Assembly: GCF_021228235.1 (NCBI RefSeq)
Contig: NZ_JAJQRG010000016.1
Location: 1 to 45,596, forward strand
DNA from: Pseudophaeobacter flagellatus
GTDB lineage: Bacteria > Pseudomonadota > Alphaproteobacteria > Rhodobacterales > Rhodobacteraceae
DNA length: 45,596 bases
Direction: 5' to 3'
In this document: in pieces, positions 1-7,992 of the stretch
How positions within the stretch are numbered: position 1 is the first letter of the stretch
How the letters are laid out: the number at the start of each line of letters is the position of its first letter
Position numbers and translations under genes: made by a program
The notes under the pieces: generated by a model
The model's input: the letters and a program-made list of their open reading frames with translations, nothing else
Database searches by the model: none
What the model was told of the DNA's origin: nothing

Positions 1-123
1 CATCAATGGCTTCTACAATCCGCGTCGCCGGCATTCAGCACTGGGGTGGAAAAGCCCTGTCGCTTTCGAACGGAAGGTGGCTTAAACGAGCACTTGGGGC
101 GGCACTAAAGCGCGACAGGTCCA
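1..123 (+). mobile_element. Right-hand end of an IS3-family insertion sequence
   Basis: The window opens inside an insertion sequence. A transposase C-terminus ends at 85, and about 38 bases of non-coding end follow. The likely outer limit is the CA at 122-123, so that the inverted repeat read inward starts TGGACCTGTCGCGCTTTAG. IS3-family ends usually carry terminal TG/CA, which is why I place the edge there. The left end lies outside the window, so neither the repeat pairing nor a target-site duplication can be checked. Confidence 0.6.
2..85 (+). pseudogene. IS3-family transposase OrfB, C-terminal end only
   Basis: This is the last 27 codons of an IS3-family DDE transposase, cut by the window edge rather than visibly broken. 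The frame begins INGFYNPRRRHSALG and continues to KSPVAFERKVA before a TAA stop. The pattern FYNPxRRHSxLG followed by SPxxFE is the signature tail of OrfB in this family, just after the last catalytic Glu region. The upstream frame, including the DDE residues, is not in the window. The tail differs from both IS3 fragments at the other end of the window, so it is probably a separate element. Confidence 0.75.
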
Positions 124-272
124 GTCTTGAGATCGCTATTTTCTGCGCCAGTTGCAGGTTGGTTTTCAACAGAAAAGACTGCTTGCAGACATTCTCTGCA
201 TCCAAGACCAACGTCGCGAAACATGTTTCAGCTGATTTTGCGGGCCGTGTCAGGTTCCGTTTCCCCGTCTCG

Positions 273-1283
273 TCAGAGAGAAAACCGCGGCCGCGTGCGA
301 TTGGCAAATGCTACCAGGGTCAGCATAACCGGAACTTCCACAAGAACTCCAACAACAGTTGCCAGCGCAGCCCCAGAATGCAACCCAAACAAGCTGATGG
401 CGACAGCAACAGCCAGTTCAAAGAAATTTGACGTCCCGATCAAGGCGCAGGGCGCGGCGATCCGGTGGGGTACTTTCAGGGCAAATGCAGCGGCATAGGC
501 AATCGCAAAGATACCATAGCTTTGCAGGATAATTGGCATTGCGATCAATATGATGATGAAGGGCTTCGAGACAATTACCTGCCCCTGCAGGCCAAAGAGG
601 ATCACTACAGTGACAATCAATCCGACGACAGAGTAGGGCTTCACCCGCGCCTGAAACTGTTCTATGGCCGCGTCAGACCGAAGGCGGCGGCGTGTTGCCA
701 ACCCTGCGGCAAGTGGCAGTGCGATGAAGAGCAGTACCGACAAAACCAAGGTCGACCAGGGCACGATTATATCCGTCACCCCCAGCAGAAAGGCCACAAT
801 AGGCGCAAAAGCGATGACCATGATCAGGTCATTTACCGACACTTGCAAAAGCGTATAGGTTGGGTCTCCGCGTGTCAGTTGCGACCAGACAAACACCATA
901 GCCGTACAGGGCGCAGCGCCAAGCAGGATCAGCCCGGCGATGTATTGCATCGCGTCTTCCTGCGGGATCCAGGGCGCAAAAATATAACGGAAAAACAATA
1001 CCGCCAGTGCTGCCATTGTGAAAGGTTTGACGAGCCAGTTCACAATAAGGGTGATAAGCAATCCGCGCGGTTGCTTTGCCACATCGCGCAGAGATTTGGG
1101 ATCAACTCCCACCATCATCGGGTACACCATTGCCCAGATCAGCACGGCAACAACCAGATTGACGCTGGCCACTTCGGCCGCAGCGATGGCATTCACTAAT
1201 CCGGGGGCCGTGTTTCCCAAAAGGATGCCGCCCCCCATCGCCAATGCAATCCAAAGCGACAAATACCTTTCAAAAATGCTCAC
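273..1283 (-). CDS. ACR3-family arsenite efflux transporter
   Basis: Inner-membrane carrier of the ACR3 (bile/arsenite/riboflavin transporter) family, which expels As(III) using the proton motive force. The 336-residue product starts [10 protein letters not shown] after the initiator and has about ten hydrophobic helices. The sequence [15 protein letters not shown] contains the conserved cysteine of the arsenite pathway, and NDLIMV follows soon after, as in other members. I chose the GTG at 1283 because AAGGAG lies six bases before it and family members begin with this FERYL segment. An in-frame ATG at 1307 has no convincing ribosome binding site. No ArsR, ArsC or ArsH gene lies in the window. 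The stretch from 124 to 272 downstream shows no gene. Arsenite as substrate is inferred from family. Confidence 0.88.
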   Translation of the reverse strand: MSIFERYLSLWIALAMGGGILLGNTAPGLVNAIAAAEVASVNLVVAVLIWAMVYPMMVGVDPKSLRDVAKQPRGLLITLIVNWLVKPFTMAALAVLFFRYIFAPWIPQEDAMQYIAGLILLGAAPCTAMVFVWSQLTRGDPTYTLLQVSVNDLIMVIAFAPIVAFLLGVTDIIVPWSTLVLSVLLFIALPLAAGLATRRRLRSDAAIEQFQARVKPYSVVGLIVTVVILFGLQGQVIVSKPFIIILIAMPIILQSYGIFAIAYAAAFALKVPHRIAAPCALIGTSNFFELAVAVAISLFGLHSGAALATVVGVLVEVPVMLTLVAFANRTRPRFSL

Positions 1284-1458
1284 ATCGCACTCCTTTGACG
1301 TTTGCATCGCCCATTGGTTGCCGCCCCGATTGGGGCCGCGCATGATGGCCTCGTTGTGCAAGGCTGGGCGTGGGCGGCAAAAATCACATAGCCGCCCGCA
1401 ATTACACTCTTATTTCTGGCACATTTCTGTTGCACCGATGATCAAACCGGTCTGGTGC

Positions 1459-2553
1459 CTAAAGAAGGTTCAAGACTGTGTCTATTACGTAATCTGTCTG
1501 CTCGTCGGTTTGGGCTGGACACATAGGCAGGCTGATGACTTCTTTGGCCAGTGTTTCTGACAACGGGAAACGCCCCGGTTCATAGCCCATATCAGAATAG
1601 GCTTTTTGTAGGTGCGGCGGGATTGGGTAGTGGATGGCCGTGGCAACGCCTGCGGCAGTCAGCCGGTTTTGAAACTGGTCTCTGTCGGCATGGCGCAGCA
1701 CGTAGAGGTGCCACACCGGATCGGCCCAGTCCGGGACAAAGGGAATAGTCGCCCCAGCCTTGGCGAAAGCATCACTATAGCGCCGGGCGATGGCCTGTCT
1801 TTTGGCGTTCCAATCGTCCAGCACCCTTAGCTTGTGCGACAGCACCGCAGCCTGCAGCGGATCCAGGCGACTGTTCTGCCCTTTCAGCTCGTGAACATAT
1901 TTCTCTTCGGAACCGTAATTTCGCAGCAGCTTCAAATGATGGGCGACGCTGGCATCATTGGTGACCAGGGCTCCACCATCGCCCAAAGCCCCAAGGTTCT
2001 TTGACGGGTAGAAGCTGAATGTGGCGGTGCCCATGGTGCCCAGCGGTTTCGATTTGTACCGGGCACCGTGGGCCTGCGCTGCATCCTGCAGCAGGGGGAG
2101 ATTGTGGCGGTCGGCAACAGCCTGCAGCGCATCGAGATCCGCAGGCTGGCCATAGAGATGTACGGCCAAAATCGCCTTTGTTTTTGGTGTGATCGCGTCC
2201 GCGACGGCATCAGGATCAATGTTATGCGTGGCTTCAATGGGTTCGACCGGCACTGGAACAGCGCCGCATTGACTGACCGCAAGCCAGGTCGCGATGAAAG
2301 TGTTGGCAGGCACTATGACTTCGTCCCCGGCACCGATCCCCATGGCCTGAAGGCCAAGACGCAGCGCGTCCAACCCATTGGCCACGCCGAGACAATGCGC
2401 GGCGCCGGTATAGCAGGCAAACTCGGCCTCGAACTGCTCCAGAATGGGGCCCATGATGTATTGTCCTGACCGCGCGGCCTGCACCAATGCAGCCTCTATC
2501 TCAGGAGCGATATCAGACGCCGCCGCCTGAAGATCGAGAAAAGGAACCTTCAT
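1459..2553 (-). CDS. DegT/DnrJ/EryC1/StrS aminotransferase, FdtB/QdtB-like
   Basis: PLP-dependent sugar aminotransferase of 364 residues, full length for the family. It would transfer an amino group, usually from glutamate, to the 3-keto position of a dTDP-6-deoxyhexulose. The opening VPFLDLQ, the segment QDAAQAHGA and the cofactor loop FYPSKNLGALGDGG are diagnostic; Lys185 in that loop is the predicted Schiff-base lysine. The start ATG overlaps the stop of the upstream ketoisomerase by four bases, so the two are co-translated. Together they match the FdtA/FdtB or QdtA/QdtB pairs that make dTDP-Fuc3N or dTDP-Qui3N. Which sugar is made cannot be told from sequence. The usual acetyltransferase (FdtC/QdtC) is not adjacent. 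Confidence 0.88.
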   Translation of the reverse strand: MKVPFLDLQAAASDIAPEIEAALVQAARSGQYIMGPILEQFEAEFACYTGAAHCLGVANGLDALRLGLQAMGIGAGDEVIVPANTFIATWLAVSQCGAVPVPVEPIEATHNIDPDAVADAITPKTKAILAVHLYGQPADLDALQAVADRHNLPLLQDAAQAHGARYKSKPLGTMGTATFSFYPSKNLGALGDGGALVTNDASVAHHLKLLRNYGSEEKYVHELKGQNSRLDPLQAAVLSHKLRVLDDWNAKRQAIARRYSDAFAKAGATIPFVPDWADPVWHLYVLRHADRDQFQNRLTAAGVATAIHYPIPPHLQKAYSDMGYEPGRFPLSETLAKEVISLPMCPAQTDEQTDYVIDTVLNLL

Positions 2554-2960
2554 CGTGCGCCCACCGCCTGCAAGAATTCCTGTCGATCGCGTATATAATC
2601 GGCCTCGTCATAGGGGGCCGACGCCATCACCATGCAGACCGACCCGGATGAAAAATTATCGAGATACCGCCACATCATCGGACAGACATAGATACCATAA
2701 TAAGACCGGTTCAGATGAAAGCGCTTCTTGTCATAACCGTCATCCAAAACGAGATCAAAGCTGCCCGACATGCAGATGATGAATTGGTGCAGATCCTTAT
2801 GAGCATGTGCGCCGCGATCTGCGCCTCCGGGAACGTCATAAAGATAGTAGACACGCTTGATATCAAACGGGATATGGTTTTGCCCTTCAACGAAGGTCAG
2901 GTTGCCCCTCGCATCCGCGATTTTGGGCAGGTCAACGACACGGCAATCTTTCAGGGGCAT
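2550..2960 (-). CDS. FdtA/QdtA-like dTDP-hexulose 3,4-ketoisomerase (WxcM-like cupin)
   Basis: Small cupin of 136 residues, the usual length for dTDP-4-keto-6-deoxyglucose 3,4-ketoisomerases. These enzymes move the keto group from C4 to C3 so that the neighbouring aminotransferase can act. Visible family marks are ADARGNLTFVEG near residue 16, RVYYLYDVPGGADRGAHAH around residues 41-60 (paired His of the cupin core), and LDDG in the following strand. It is the first gene of a two-gene minus-strand unit and ends in a four-base overlap with the aminotransferase. The ketoisomerase fold is clear, but whether the product has the galacto (FdtA) or gluco (QdtA) configuration is not. Confidence 0.85.
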   Translation of the reverse strand: MPLKDCRVVDLPKIADARGNLTFVEGQNHIPFDIKRVYYLYDVPGGADRGAHAHKDLHQFIICMSGSFDLVLDDGYDKKRFHLNRSYYGIYVCPMMWRYLDNFSSGSVCMVMASAPYDEADYIRDRQEFLQAVGAR

Positions 2961-3279
2961 GGGTTTGGGCTCACTTTTGCTCTGCTACGATTATATAAGA
3001 CTATGAACTTGGAAACGAAACCCTGGACATTTTGATCCAGCGGAAACCAAAGCACATGTGGCAATCCCCTGCAGCAAGCTAAATCGGGTGGTGTCGCGCG
3101 ACAGCCTGTGATTGCAGCGAATGGCTGGAATGGCTGGAATGGCTGCAATTGCGGGAGAAAAGTCACCTAAAGGTGCCAGGTGTTGATTGTTTTGGTAAAA
3201 CCACTCAGAGTTGAGGGGGGGCGTGATCCGCGACACGCGCCGGAGATAAACAGGATCCTTGCAACAAGGCATGGCATAA
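2961..3279. other. Divergent intergenic region between the sugar genes and the kinase
   Basis: These 319 bases separate two divergent genes and should hold both promoters. I see no gene in it. Its one clear structure is a short tandem-repeat cassette framed by an inverted repeat at 3111-3149 (listed separately). No convincing -35/-10 pair stands out. Confidence 0.5.
3111..3149. repeat. Three 9-bp direct repeats framed by an 8-bp inverted repeat
   Basis: GAATGGCTG occurs three times without change at 3119-3127, 3128-3136 and 3137-3145. The outer edges are ATTGCAGC (3111-3118) and GCTGCAAT (3142-3149), which are perfect reverse complements. The right arm overlaps the last repeat. It could be an operator array with one half-site per turn or a small hairpin, but nothing in the sequence settles this. 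Confidence 0.7.
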
Positions 3280-5406
3280 ATGAATGGATTGAAGTGGTCT
3301 CGGTTATTCCTGCCTCTCGGGGGGATTATTGCTCTCGTGTTTTTGGGTGCCGTTGGTATGCGGTTTGTGCAGTTTGAACAGGCCTCCTATACCTTGCCAC
3401 GATTGTTCATTCAGCTAGAGCGATCCATTGGCTATGACGGCTTCATCCATAATTTCAAAAATTTGGTATTGCGCCCGCAGGAAGAGGGCTATCTAGACGC
3501 TGCGCTGCAAGACTATGCCGTGGCTGAAAGCACGCTGAAAGAAATCGCGGTCAGGATCAGAGCTATTGGGGTCAAGGCAGACCTGGCACCCATTCAGAAC
3601 ACGCTGCGGGCCTATCGAGATATGCTGAAAATCGTCGATGGAGCACAGCAACAACAACTGACAATTTCGCAGGTTGATCGCCGGGTGCGTATCTCTGACG
3701 AGGAGGCGGCGGCGCAGATCCGCGATTTTGAAAGCCATATTATGGCTGTGATGGCGCGCCGACGGATCGTCCTGTATTCCGTCGTTACCCTATGTCTGGT
3801 TGCGGTGATCGCGGGAACCCTGCTTGTCACTTATGTGCAGTCAAGACGGCTGCGCCAGGCCGAAGAGGACAAGCAAAAGCTGGAAGAGCAGGAGAGGTAT
3901 CTTCTGCAGGCGGAACGCATTGCCGGGCTTGGTCGCTGGAAAACAGATCGGCATGGCGGGATGATCTGGTCCGAAGCCATGGGCAAGATATGTGGCATCC
4001 CACCGGAAGAATTTCCCACCACGCTGGAAGGCATCTGGCCCCTTGTCCCTGTGGAAGACCAACCCAAACTACGGCTTGCTTCTGAACAGGCGGTACAGTC
4101 GGGGGGGCAGTTTTCTTGCCTGCACCGGATGCTGCGCCCGGATGGCAGTATGGTGAATGTCGTTGATAGCGGCGAGGCGGTGCTGGATGCCGATGGTCGG
4201 GTGACAGGTTTTGTTGGTACGCTGCAAGATGTGTCGCGCCTGGTTGATATGGAAAACGAACTGCGCCAATCGCAAAAGATGGAGGCAATCGGCAATCTCG
4301 CAGGGGGGATGGCGCATGACTTCAACAATATTCTGGCGGTCGTTCTGGGCAATCTTGACCTGCTGGAGGAGACAGAGCTGCGCCCCGAGCAAGCCGACTA
4401 TATCGCCAATGCAATCGACGCGACCCAACGCGGCGGTGACCTGACCCGCAACATTTTGGGCTTTGCACGGCGCTCTCAACTGGCGCCAAACCAGCTCAAG
4501 GGGAATGATGTGGTGCGCGATGTGATGACCTGGTCCTCGCGCCTGTTGCCTGCGACCATTGATATCGAGACATCGCTCTTGGCTAATCTCTGGGCCTTCA
4601 CGGCGGATGAAGGGCTGGCCAAAAACGCGCTGCTCAACCTGATCCTGAACGCCCGTGATGCGATGCCAGACGGGGGGCAGCTGACTATTGAAACCGCAAA
4701 TATCCGCATTGATGATGAATACATTACTGAGCGCGGCGAAGAGCTGCTTCCGGGGCGCTATGTCATGATAGCGGTCAGCGATACCGGAACCGGGATCGAA
4801 AAGGACAAGTTGGCGCAGGTGTTCGAGCCCTTCTTTTCTACCAAGCCGATAGGGCAGGGCACGGGACTTGGCCTTTCTATGGTGTTGGGTTTCATGAAGC
4901 AGTCCGGCGGCACCGTGCGCATCTATTCCGAAGTCGGGGTTGGGACCTCTGTAAAGCTGTATTTCAAGGCAGAGTCCGGCCGGGCCGCGCGCCCCAGATC
5001 GGAACGGGCTGGGCAGGATCTTTCGCATATTCACGGCAAGCGAATTTTGCTGGTCGAAGACAATGCCAAGCTTTTGACCGCCCAGGAAGACATGCTAACG
5101 GGAGTTGGTTTCGACGTGACCATTGCGACATCAGGTGATGAGGCGATGGCGACTTGGTTGCAGAACAGGGACTTTGACGTTGTCGCCACGGATATCGTCA
5201 TGCCGGGTAAACTGCAGGGTACTCATTTGGCCAAGGCGATCCGGGCAAAGGATCCAAGCGTGCCGTTCATCTTTATGTCGGGATATGCAAATGAGGCGAC
5301 AGTTCACGGCAACGGGTTATTGCCGGAGGACATCCGCTTGATGAAACCGGTGGGGCGCACCACGCTGCTTACCGCGATTACCAAGTCTTTGGCTGACCGT
5401 GCCTAG
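3280..5406 (+). CDS. Hybrid sensor histidine kinase with PAS and receiver domains
   Basis: A 708-residue membrane kinase. Order: transmembrane helix (about 10-30), periplasmic helical sensor (31-170), second helix (172-193), coiled linker, PAS/PAC (about 205-330), HisKA with phosphoacceptor His346 in GGMAHDFNNIL, HATPase with N box LLNLILNARDAM, G1 DTGTGI, F box FEPFFSTK and G2 GQGTGLGLSM, then a receiver (587-708) with acidic residue in LLVEDN, predicted phospho-Asp638 in ATDIVMPG and Lys689. HDFNNIL kinases of this type usually act through their own receiver or a separate one. The sensor contains GFIHNFKNLVLRP, a motif I have seen in periplasmic sensors of other marine alphaproteobacteria. 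No response-regulator gene lies beside it, so the output is unknown. The gene stands alone and ends before a strong terminator. Confidence 0.92.
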   Translation: MNGLKWSRLFLPLGGIIALVFLGAVGMRFVQFEQASYTLPRLFIQLERSIGYDGFIHNFKNLVLRPQEEGYLDAALQDYAVAESTLKEIAVRIRAIGVKADLAPIQNTLRAYRDMLKIVDGAQQQQLTISQVDRRVRISDEEAAAQIRDFESHIMAVMARRRIVLYSVVTLCLVAVIAGTLLVTYVQSRRLRQAEEDKQKLEEQERYLLQAERIAGLGRWKTDRHGGMIWSEAMGKICGIPPEEFPTTLEGIWPLVPVEDQPKLRLASEQAVQSGGQFSCLHRMLRPDGSMVNVVDSGEAVLDADGRVTGFVGTLQDVSRLVDMENELRQSQKMEAIGNLAGGMAHDFNNILAVVLGNLDLLEETELRPEQADYIANAIDATQRGGDLTRNILGFARRSQLAPNQLKGNDVVRDVMTWSSRLLPATIDIETSLLANLWAFTADEGLAKNALLNLILNARDAMPDGGQLTIETANIRIDDEYITERGEELLPGRYVMIAVSDTGTGIEKDKLAQVFEPFFSTKPIGQGTGLGLSMVLGFMKQSGGTVRIYSEVGVGTSVKLYFKAESGRAARPRSERAGQDLSHIHGKRILLVEDNAKLLTAQEDMLTGVGFDVTIATSGDEAMATWLQNRDFDVVATDIVMPGKLQGTHLAKAIRAKDPSVPFIFMSGYANEATVHGNGLLPEDIRLMKPVGRTTLLTAITKSLADRA

Positions 5407-5502
5407 GCGGCTCGCGTGTCGGTAGGCCTGCTGAACCGCGCGGCTTTGGATAGGGGCAGGTCATGCTGTCTTTTGAAAATGTAAAAGTCCCGCCTTGCGG
5501 GG

Positions 5503-5541
5503 GGGCACCGATGGGCCGTTGTTGGTCCATCGGTGCCCTTT
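5503..5541 (+). terminator. Intrinsic terminator after the histidine kinase
   Basis: A perfect 12-base stem, GGGCACCGATGG at 5503-5514 with CCATCGGTGCCC at 5527-5538, encloses a 12-base loop and is followed by only three T. The stem is strong and the position, 97 bases after the kinase stop, fits. The T tract is short, so termination may be partial. Confidence 0.6.
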
Positions 5542-5990
5542 GCATACGGCGGCAGGGGCGGGCCGCCTTTGCAGATCTCATCGCGATAATAACTCTTAAC
5601 GGGTAGCGCAGGTTAAGGGGCGAAATCGGCGAAGGTCGCCATTCTCTCACGGGGGGGATGCGCTGATTCTTGCCCCATTTCGCGTTTGTGGGGCACAAAC
5701 ACACGTATTTCTTACTGAAGTCTTGCGCTCAGGCGGGCGGTCTCTGTTCTTTTTAGGGGTGAAAAACCCAAGCTTTTACAGAGTTTTATGTAAAAGATTA
5801 ATAAGAGTCTTAACGCCGGGTGGCCTTTTTGACGATTTTCGCGTCAACTGAGGCACCAATAACCGGGGGGTTAAGGTTTTGTTTACTGCGTCACATTCTG
5901 CCCACTATTTCGTCCACTATACGCCCAAACAGGCCCCATTCCAGCCGCATGACTGAACGACGATGTTGATGTGGGAATTTGGAGTGGAAC
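5542..5990. promoter_or_regulatory. Upstream region of the protease with a 24-bp dyad
   Basis: No gene is visible in this stretch. At 5773-5796 there is a perfect dyad: CTTTTACA, eight bases, TGTAAAAG. It lies about 195 bases before the protease start, in a locally AT-rich block. Its symmetry and size suit a dimeric regulator, but no matching regulator is encoded nearby. The protease promoter should also be in this stretch; I cannot assign its hexamers with confidence. Confidence 0.4.
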
Positions 5991-6704
5991 ATGAAACGAT
6001 TATCTACAGTTATTGTAGCATGCCTAATGGCCAGCTTGCCGGGCCTTGCCAAAGCAGAGGGTCCTCAGGCTGGTGCGGGCTCGTTCCCTGGCTGGGAAGC
6101 TGTTGGGCGCCTTAATATTTCTGGGCGCAACATGTGCACCGGATCTTTGATTGCGCCAAATCTGGTGCTGACCGCAGCGCATTGCCTGTATGATCCGGTT
6201 TCTGGGCGGGCAATTGATCCAACGACGATTAGGTTTGAGGCCGGCCTGGTCGGGCGTCGTGCAAAAGCCGCCCGCAATATTACCAAGGCGGTGATGCATC
6301 CTGGCTATGATCATTTCCGCAGCAACACGTCTTTGATGGGGAATGACATCGCGGTATTGCGCCTGTCTCATCCGATCAGCTCGGCTGAGATCCGCCCGCT
6401 GGTGATGTCATGGGAAGCCGCCCGTGGAGACGCTGTTGGGGTCTTGTCTTACAATTTCGCCCATGCAACAAGACCAAGCTTGGAACGCAGCTGTGAAGTG
6501 TTGGCAAAGCAGCGTACCACCCTGGTGATGTCATGCCGAGTTGAATTCGGTGCCTCGGGGGCCCCTGTCTTGCAGGTGGTGCCTGGACATCTGCCAAGGT
6601 TGGTGTCGGTGATTTCTGCCAAGGCTGCGATGGGAAGCCAGCCGGTGTCGATTGGCACTGCCCTGGATTCCTCCCTGTGGCGCTTGATGCGACAGGCAGG
6701 CTAA
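5991..6704 (+). CDS. Secreted trypsin-like (S1) serine protease
   Basis: A 237-residue chymotrypsin-fold protein with a Sec signal peptide (cleavage near AKA/EG at residue 22-23), so it acts in the periplasm or outside. The catalytic set is His64 in LTAAHC, Asp119 in GNDIAVLRL and Ser189 in FGASGAPV. The serine loop reads GASGAP instead of the textbook GDSGGP; activity is likely but specificity may differ. I chose ATG 5991 because GGAG lies six bases before it; a TTG four codons earlier is in frame but has no such site. It is convergent with the type I secretion operon, with 115 bases between stops. A role in processing the exported protein is possible but only inferred from position. Confidence 0.85.
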   Translation: MKRLSTVIVACLMASLPGLAKAEGPQAGAGSFPGWEAVGRLNISGRNMCTGSLIAPNLVLTAAHCLYDPVSGRAIDPTTIRFEAGLVGRRAKAARNITKAVMHPGYDHFRSNTSLMGNDIAVLRLSHPISSAEIRPLVMSWEAARGDAVGVLSYNFAHATRPSLERSCEVLAKQRTTLVMSCRVEFGASGAPVLQVVPGHLPRLVSVISAKAAMGSQPVSIGTALDSSLWRLMRQAG

Positions 6705-6739
6705 CTTCGACGTTGTTCTTTTGCGACGTTCCCAGGTGA

Positions 6740-6763
6740 CCCACTTGCTAGAATGGCAGTGGG
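6740..6763. other. Short hairpin between the convergent protease and hlyD-like gene
   Basis: CCCACT at 6740-6745 pairs with AGTGGG at 6758-6763 in the 115 bases between the two stop codons. There is no T tract on either side. It may help to separate convergent transcripts, but the evidence is weak. Confidence 0.25.
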
Positions 6764-6819
6764 AAACATCGGAACCAGATACCGGATCGCTGCATTCCAG
6801 TTCCCAGATCAGCGCCGCT

Positions 6820-7992
6820 TTAAGGCTCGCGAAAAGCTTCTTGGGATTTATACAACGGCTTCAACAGATAGTTTAGAACGGTCTTGGACCCGGTCTGCAA
6901 TTCAGCTGTGGCCCGCATACCTGGGCGAATTTCGATGGTTTTCTGCCGCTCGGTCAGCTTTGAACGATCGACCCGAACCGTCACCCGATAAAAGGGCTCT
7001 GCGCGGGGGTTGCGTTCATCTTCAAAGGTATCAGCCGAGACAAAATCCACTTCGCCGTTCAGGGCACCATAGATGGTGTAATCATAGGCTGACAGTTTGA
7101 TGGTGGCAGTCTGGCCTGTCTGCACACTGGCGATGTCTTTTGGTTTGACCCGCGCTTCGACAAACAGCTCTTCCCCCATCGGGATGATTTCAAAGATCTC
7201 TTCTCCGGGACGCACGACGCCGCCAATTGTGGTCACACCCAGGCTGTTTACGATCCCTGACATCGGTGATGTAATGACGGTGCGGTCCAGCTGATCCTGC
7301 GCCAGCCGCTGGTCTTGTCGCAAAGAGGTCAACTCGCGCAGGACTTCGGAATATTCCTCTGCCCGCTTCAGCTCATTCTGGGTGCCGATCTCATTGAACT
7401 TGGCCTGCGCATCGGTCGCCGCCTTTTGGGCGCGGTTAACTTCGATCAGGGCCACGATATTTTGCTCGTAGAGCCGGTGCATATTGGCCAGTTCGTCATT
7501 CAGTTGATCAAGGATCTTGCGCGCGCTGGTGCGGCGGCTGTCAAAATCCCCCTGCCGTGCCTTGAGCAGGGCGCGTTCCGAGGCCAGAATTTCGCCAGAC
7601 CGTTGGGTCAGCTCATCCGGGACGGAAAATTCATATGCGCCGTCCATTTCCGCCTCTAGCCGGAACTGTTTGATTTCCAGCGTATCGATCTGATCCTGCA
7701 GTTCATCCGCGATGGTGCGGAATTTGGTGTCTTGCAGTTTGGCCAGCACCTGTCCGGCCTTTACCTCATCGCCTTGTCGCGCATGCAGTTCGGCCAGGAT
7801 GCCGCCTTCGAGGTTCTGCACGATCTGCGCTCGTGAAGAAGAGACTACTTCGCCTTCGCCGCGCACGATTTCATCTACCGAGGCAAAGGCGGCCCAGGCC
7901 AGAAACAGCACCAGGGCGGCCCCGACCAGATAGACGATGCGGCTGGCGCCGCGGGCGCTCTGGTCCAGATCATAGGGGGTGGGGCTGTTCAT
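6820..7992 (-). CDS. Type I secretion membrane-fusion (HlyD-family) adaptor
   Basis: Periplasmic adaptor of 390 residues that links the ABC exporter to the outer-membrane channel. It has a short cytoplasmic N-terminus, one transmembrane helix (about 19-38), a lipoyl-like half beginning EGEVVSSSRAQIVQNLEGG, a long alpha-helical hairpin (roughly 95-240, rich in Glu, Gln and Leu), and the second half with SPMSGIVNSLGVTTIGGVV, typical of the HlyD/PrtE/LapC group. The C-terminal beta domain ends with RPGMRATAEL and a family-like tail. Its ATG overlaps the stop of the exporter gene by four bases. It is the last gene of the minus-strand secretion operon. Confidence 0.92.
   Translation of the reverse strand: MNSPTPYDLDQSARGASRIVYLVGAALVLFLAWAAFASVDEIVRGEGEVVSSSRAQIVQNLEGGILAELHARQGDEVKAGQVLAKLQDTKFRTIADELQDQIDTLEIKQFRLEAEMDGAYEFSVPDELTQRSGEILASERALLKARQGDFDSRRTSARKILDQLNDELANMHRLYEQNIVALIEVNRAQKAATDAQAKFNEIGTQNELKRAEEYSEVLRELTSLRQDQRLAQDQLDRTVITSPMSGIVNSLGVTTIGGVVRPGEEIFEIIPMGEELFVEARVKPKDIASVQTGQTATIKLSAYDYTIYGALNGEVDFVSADTFEDERNPRAEPFYRVTVRVDRSKLTERQKTIEIRPGMRATAELQTGSKTVLNYLLKPLYKSQEAFREP

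Noticed and set aside
4069-5034. 321-codon frame antisense to the histidine kinase
   Set aside because: Kinase and ATPase boxes are on the other strand; the antisense frame has no domain.
5378-5704. 108-codon minus frame after the histidine kinase
   Set aside because: It overlaps the kinase stop and runs through the terminator hairpin; Pro/Arg-rich composition typical of chance frames.
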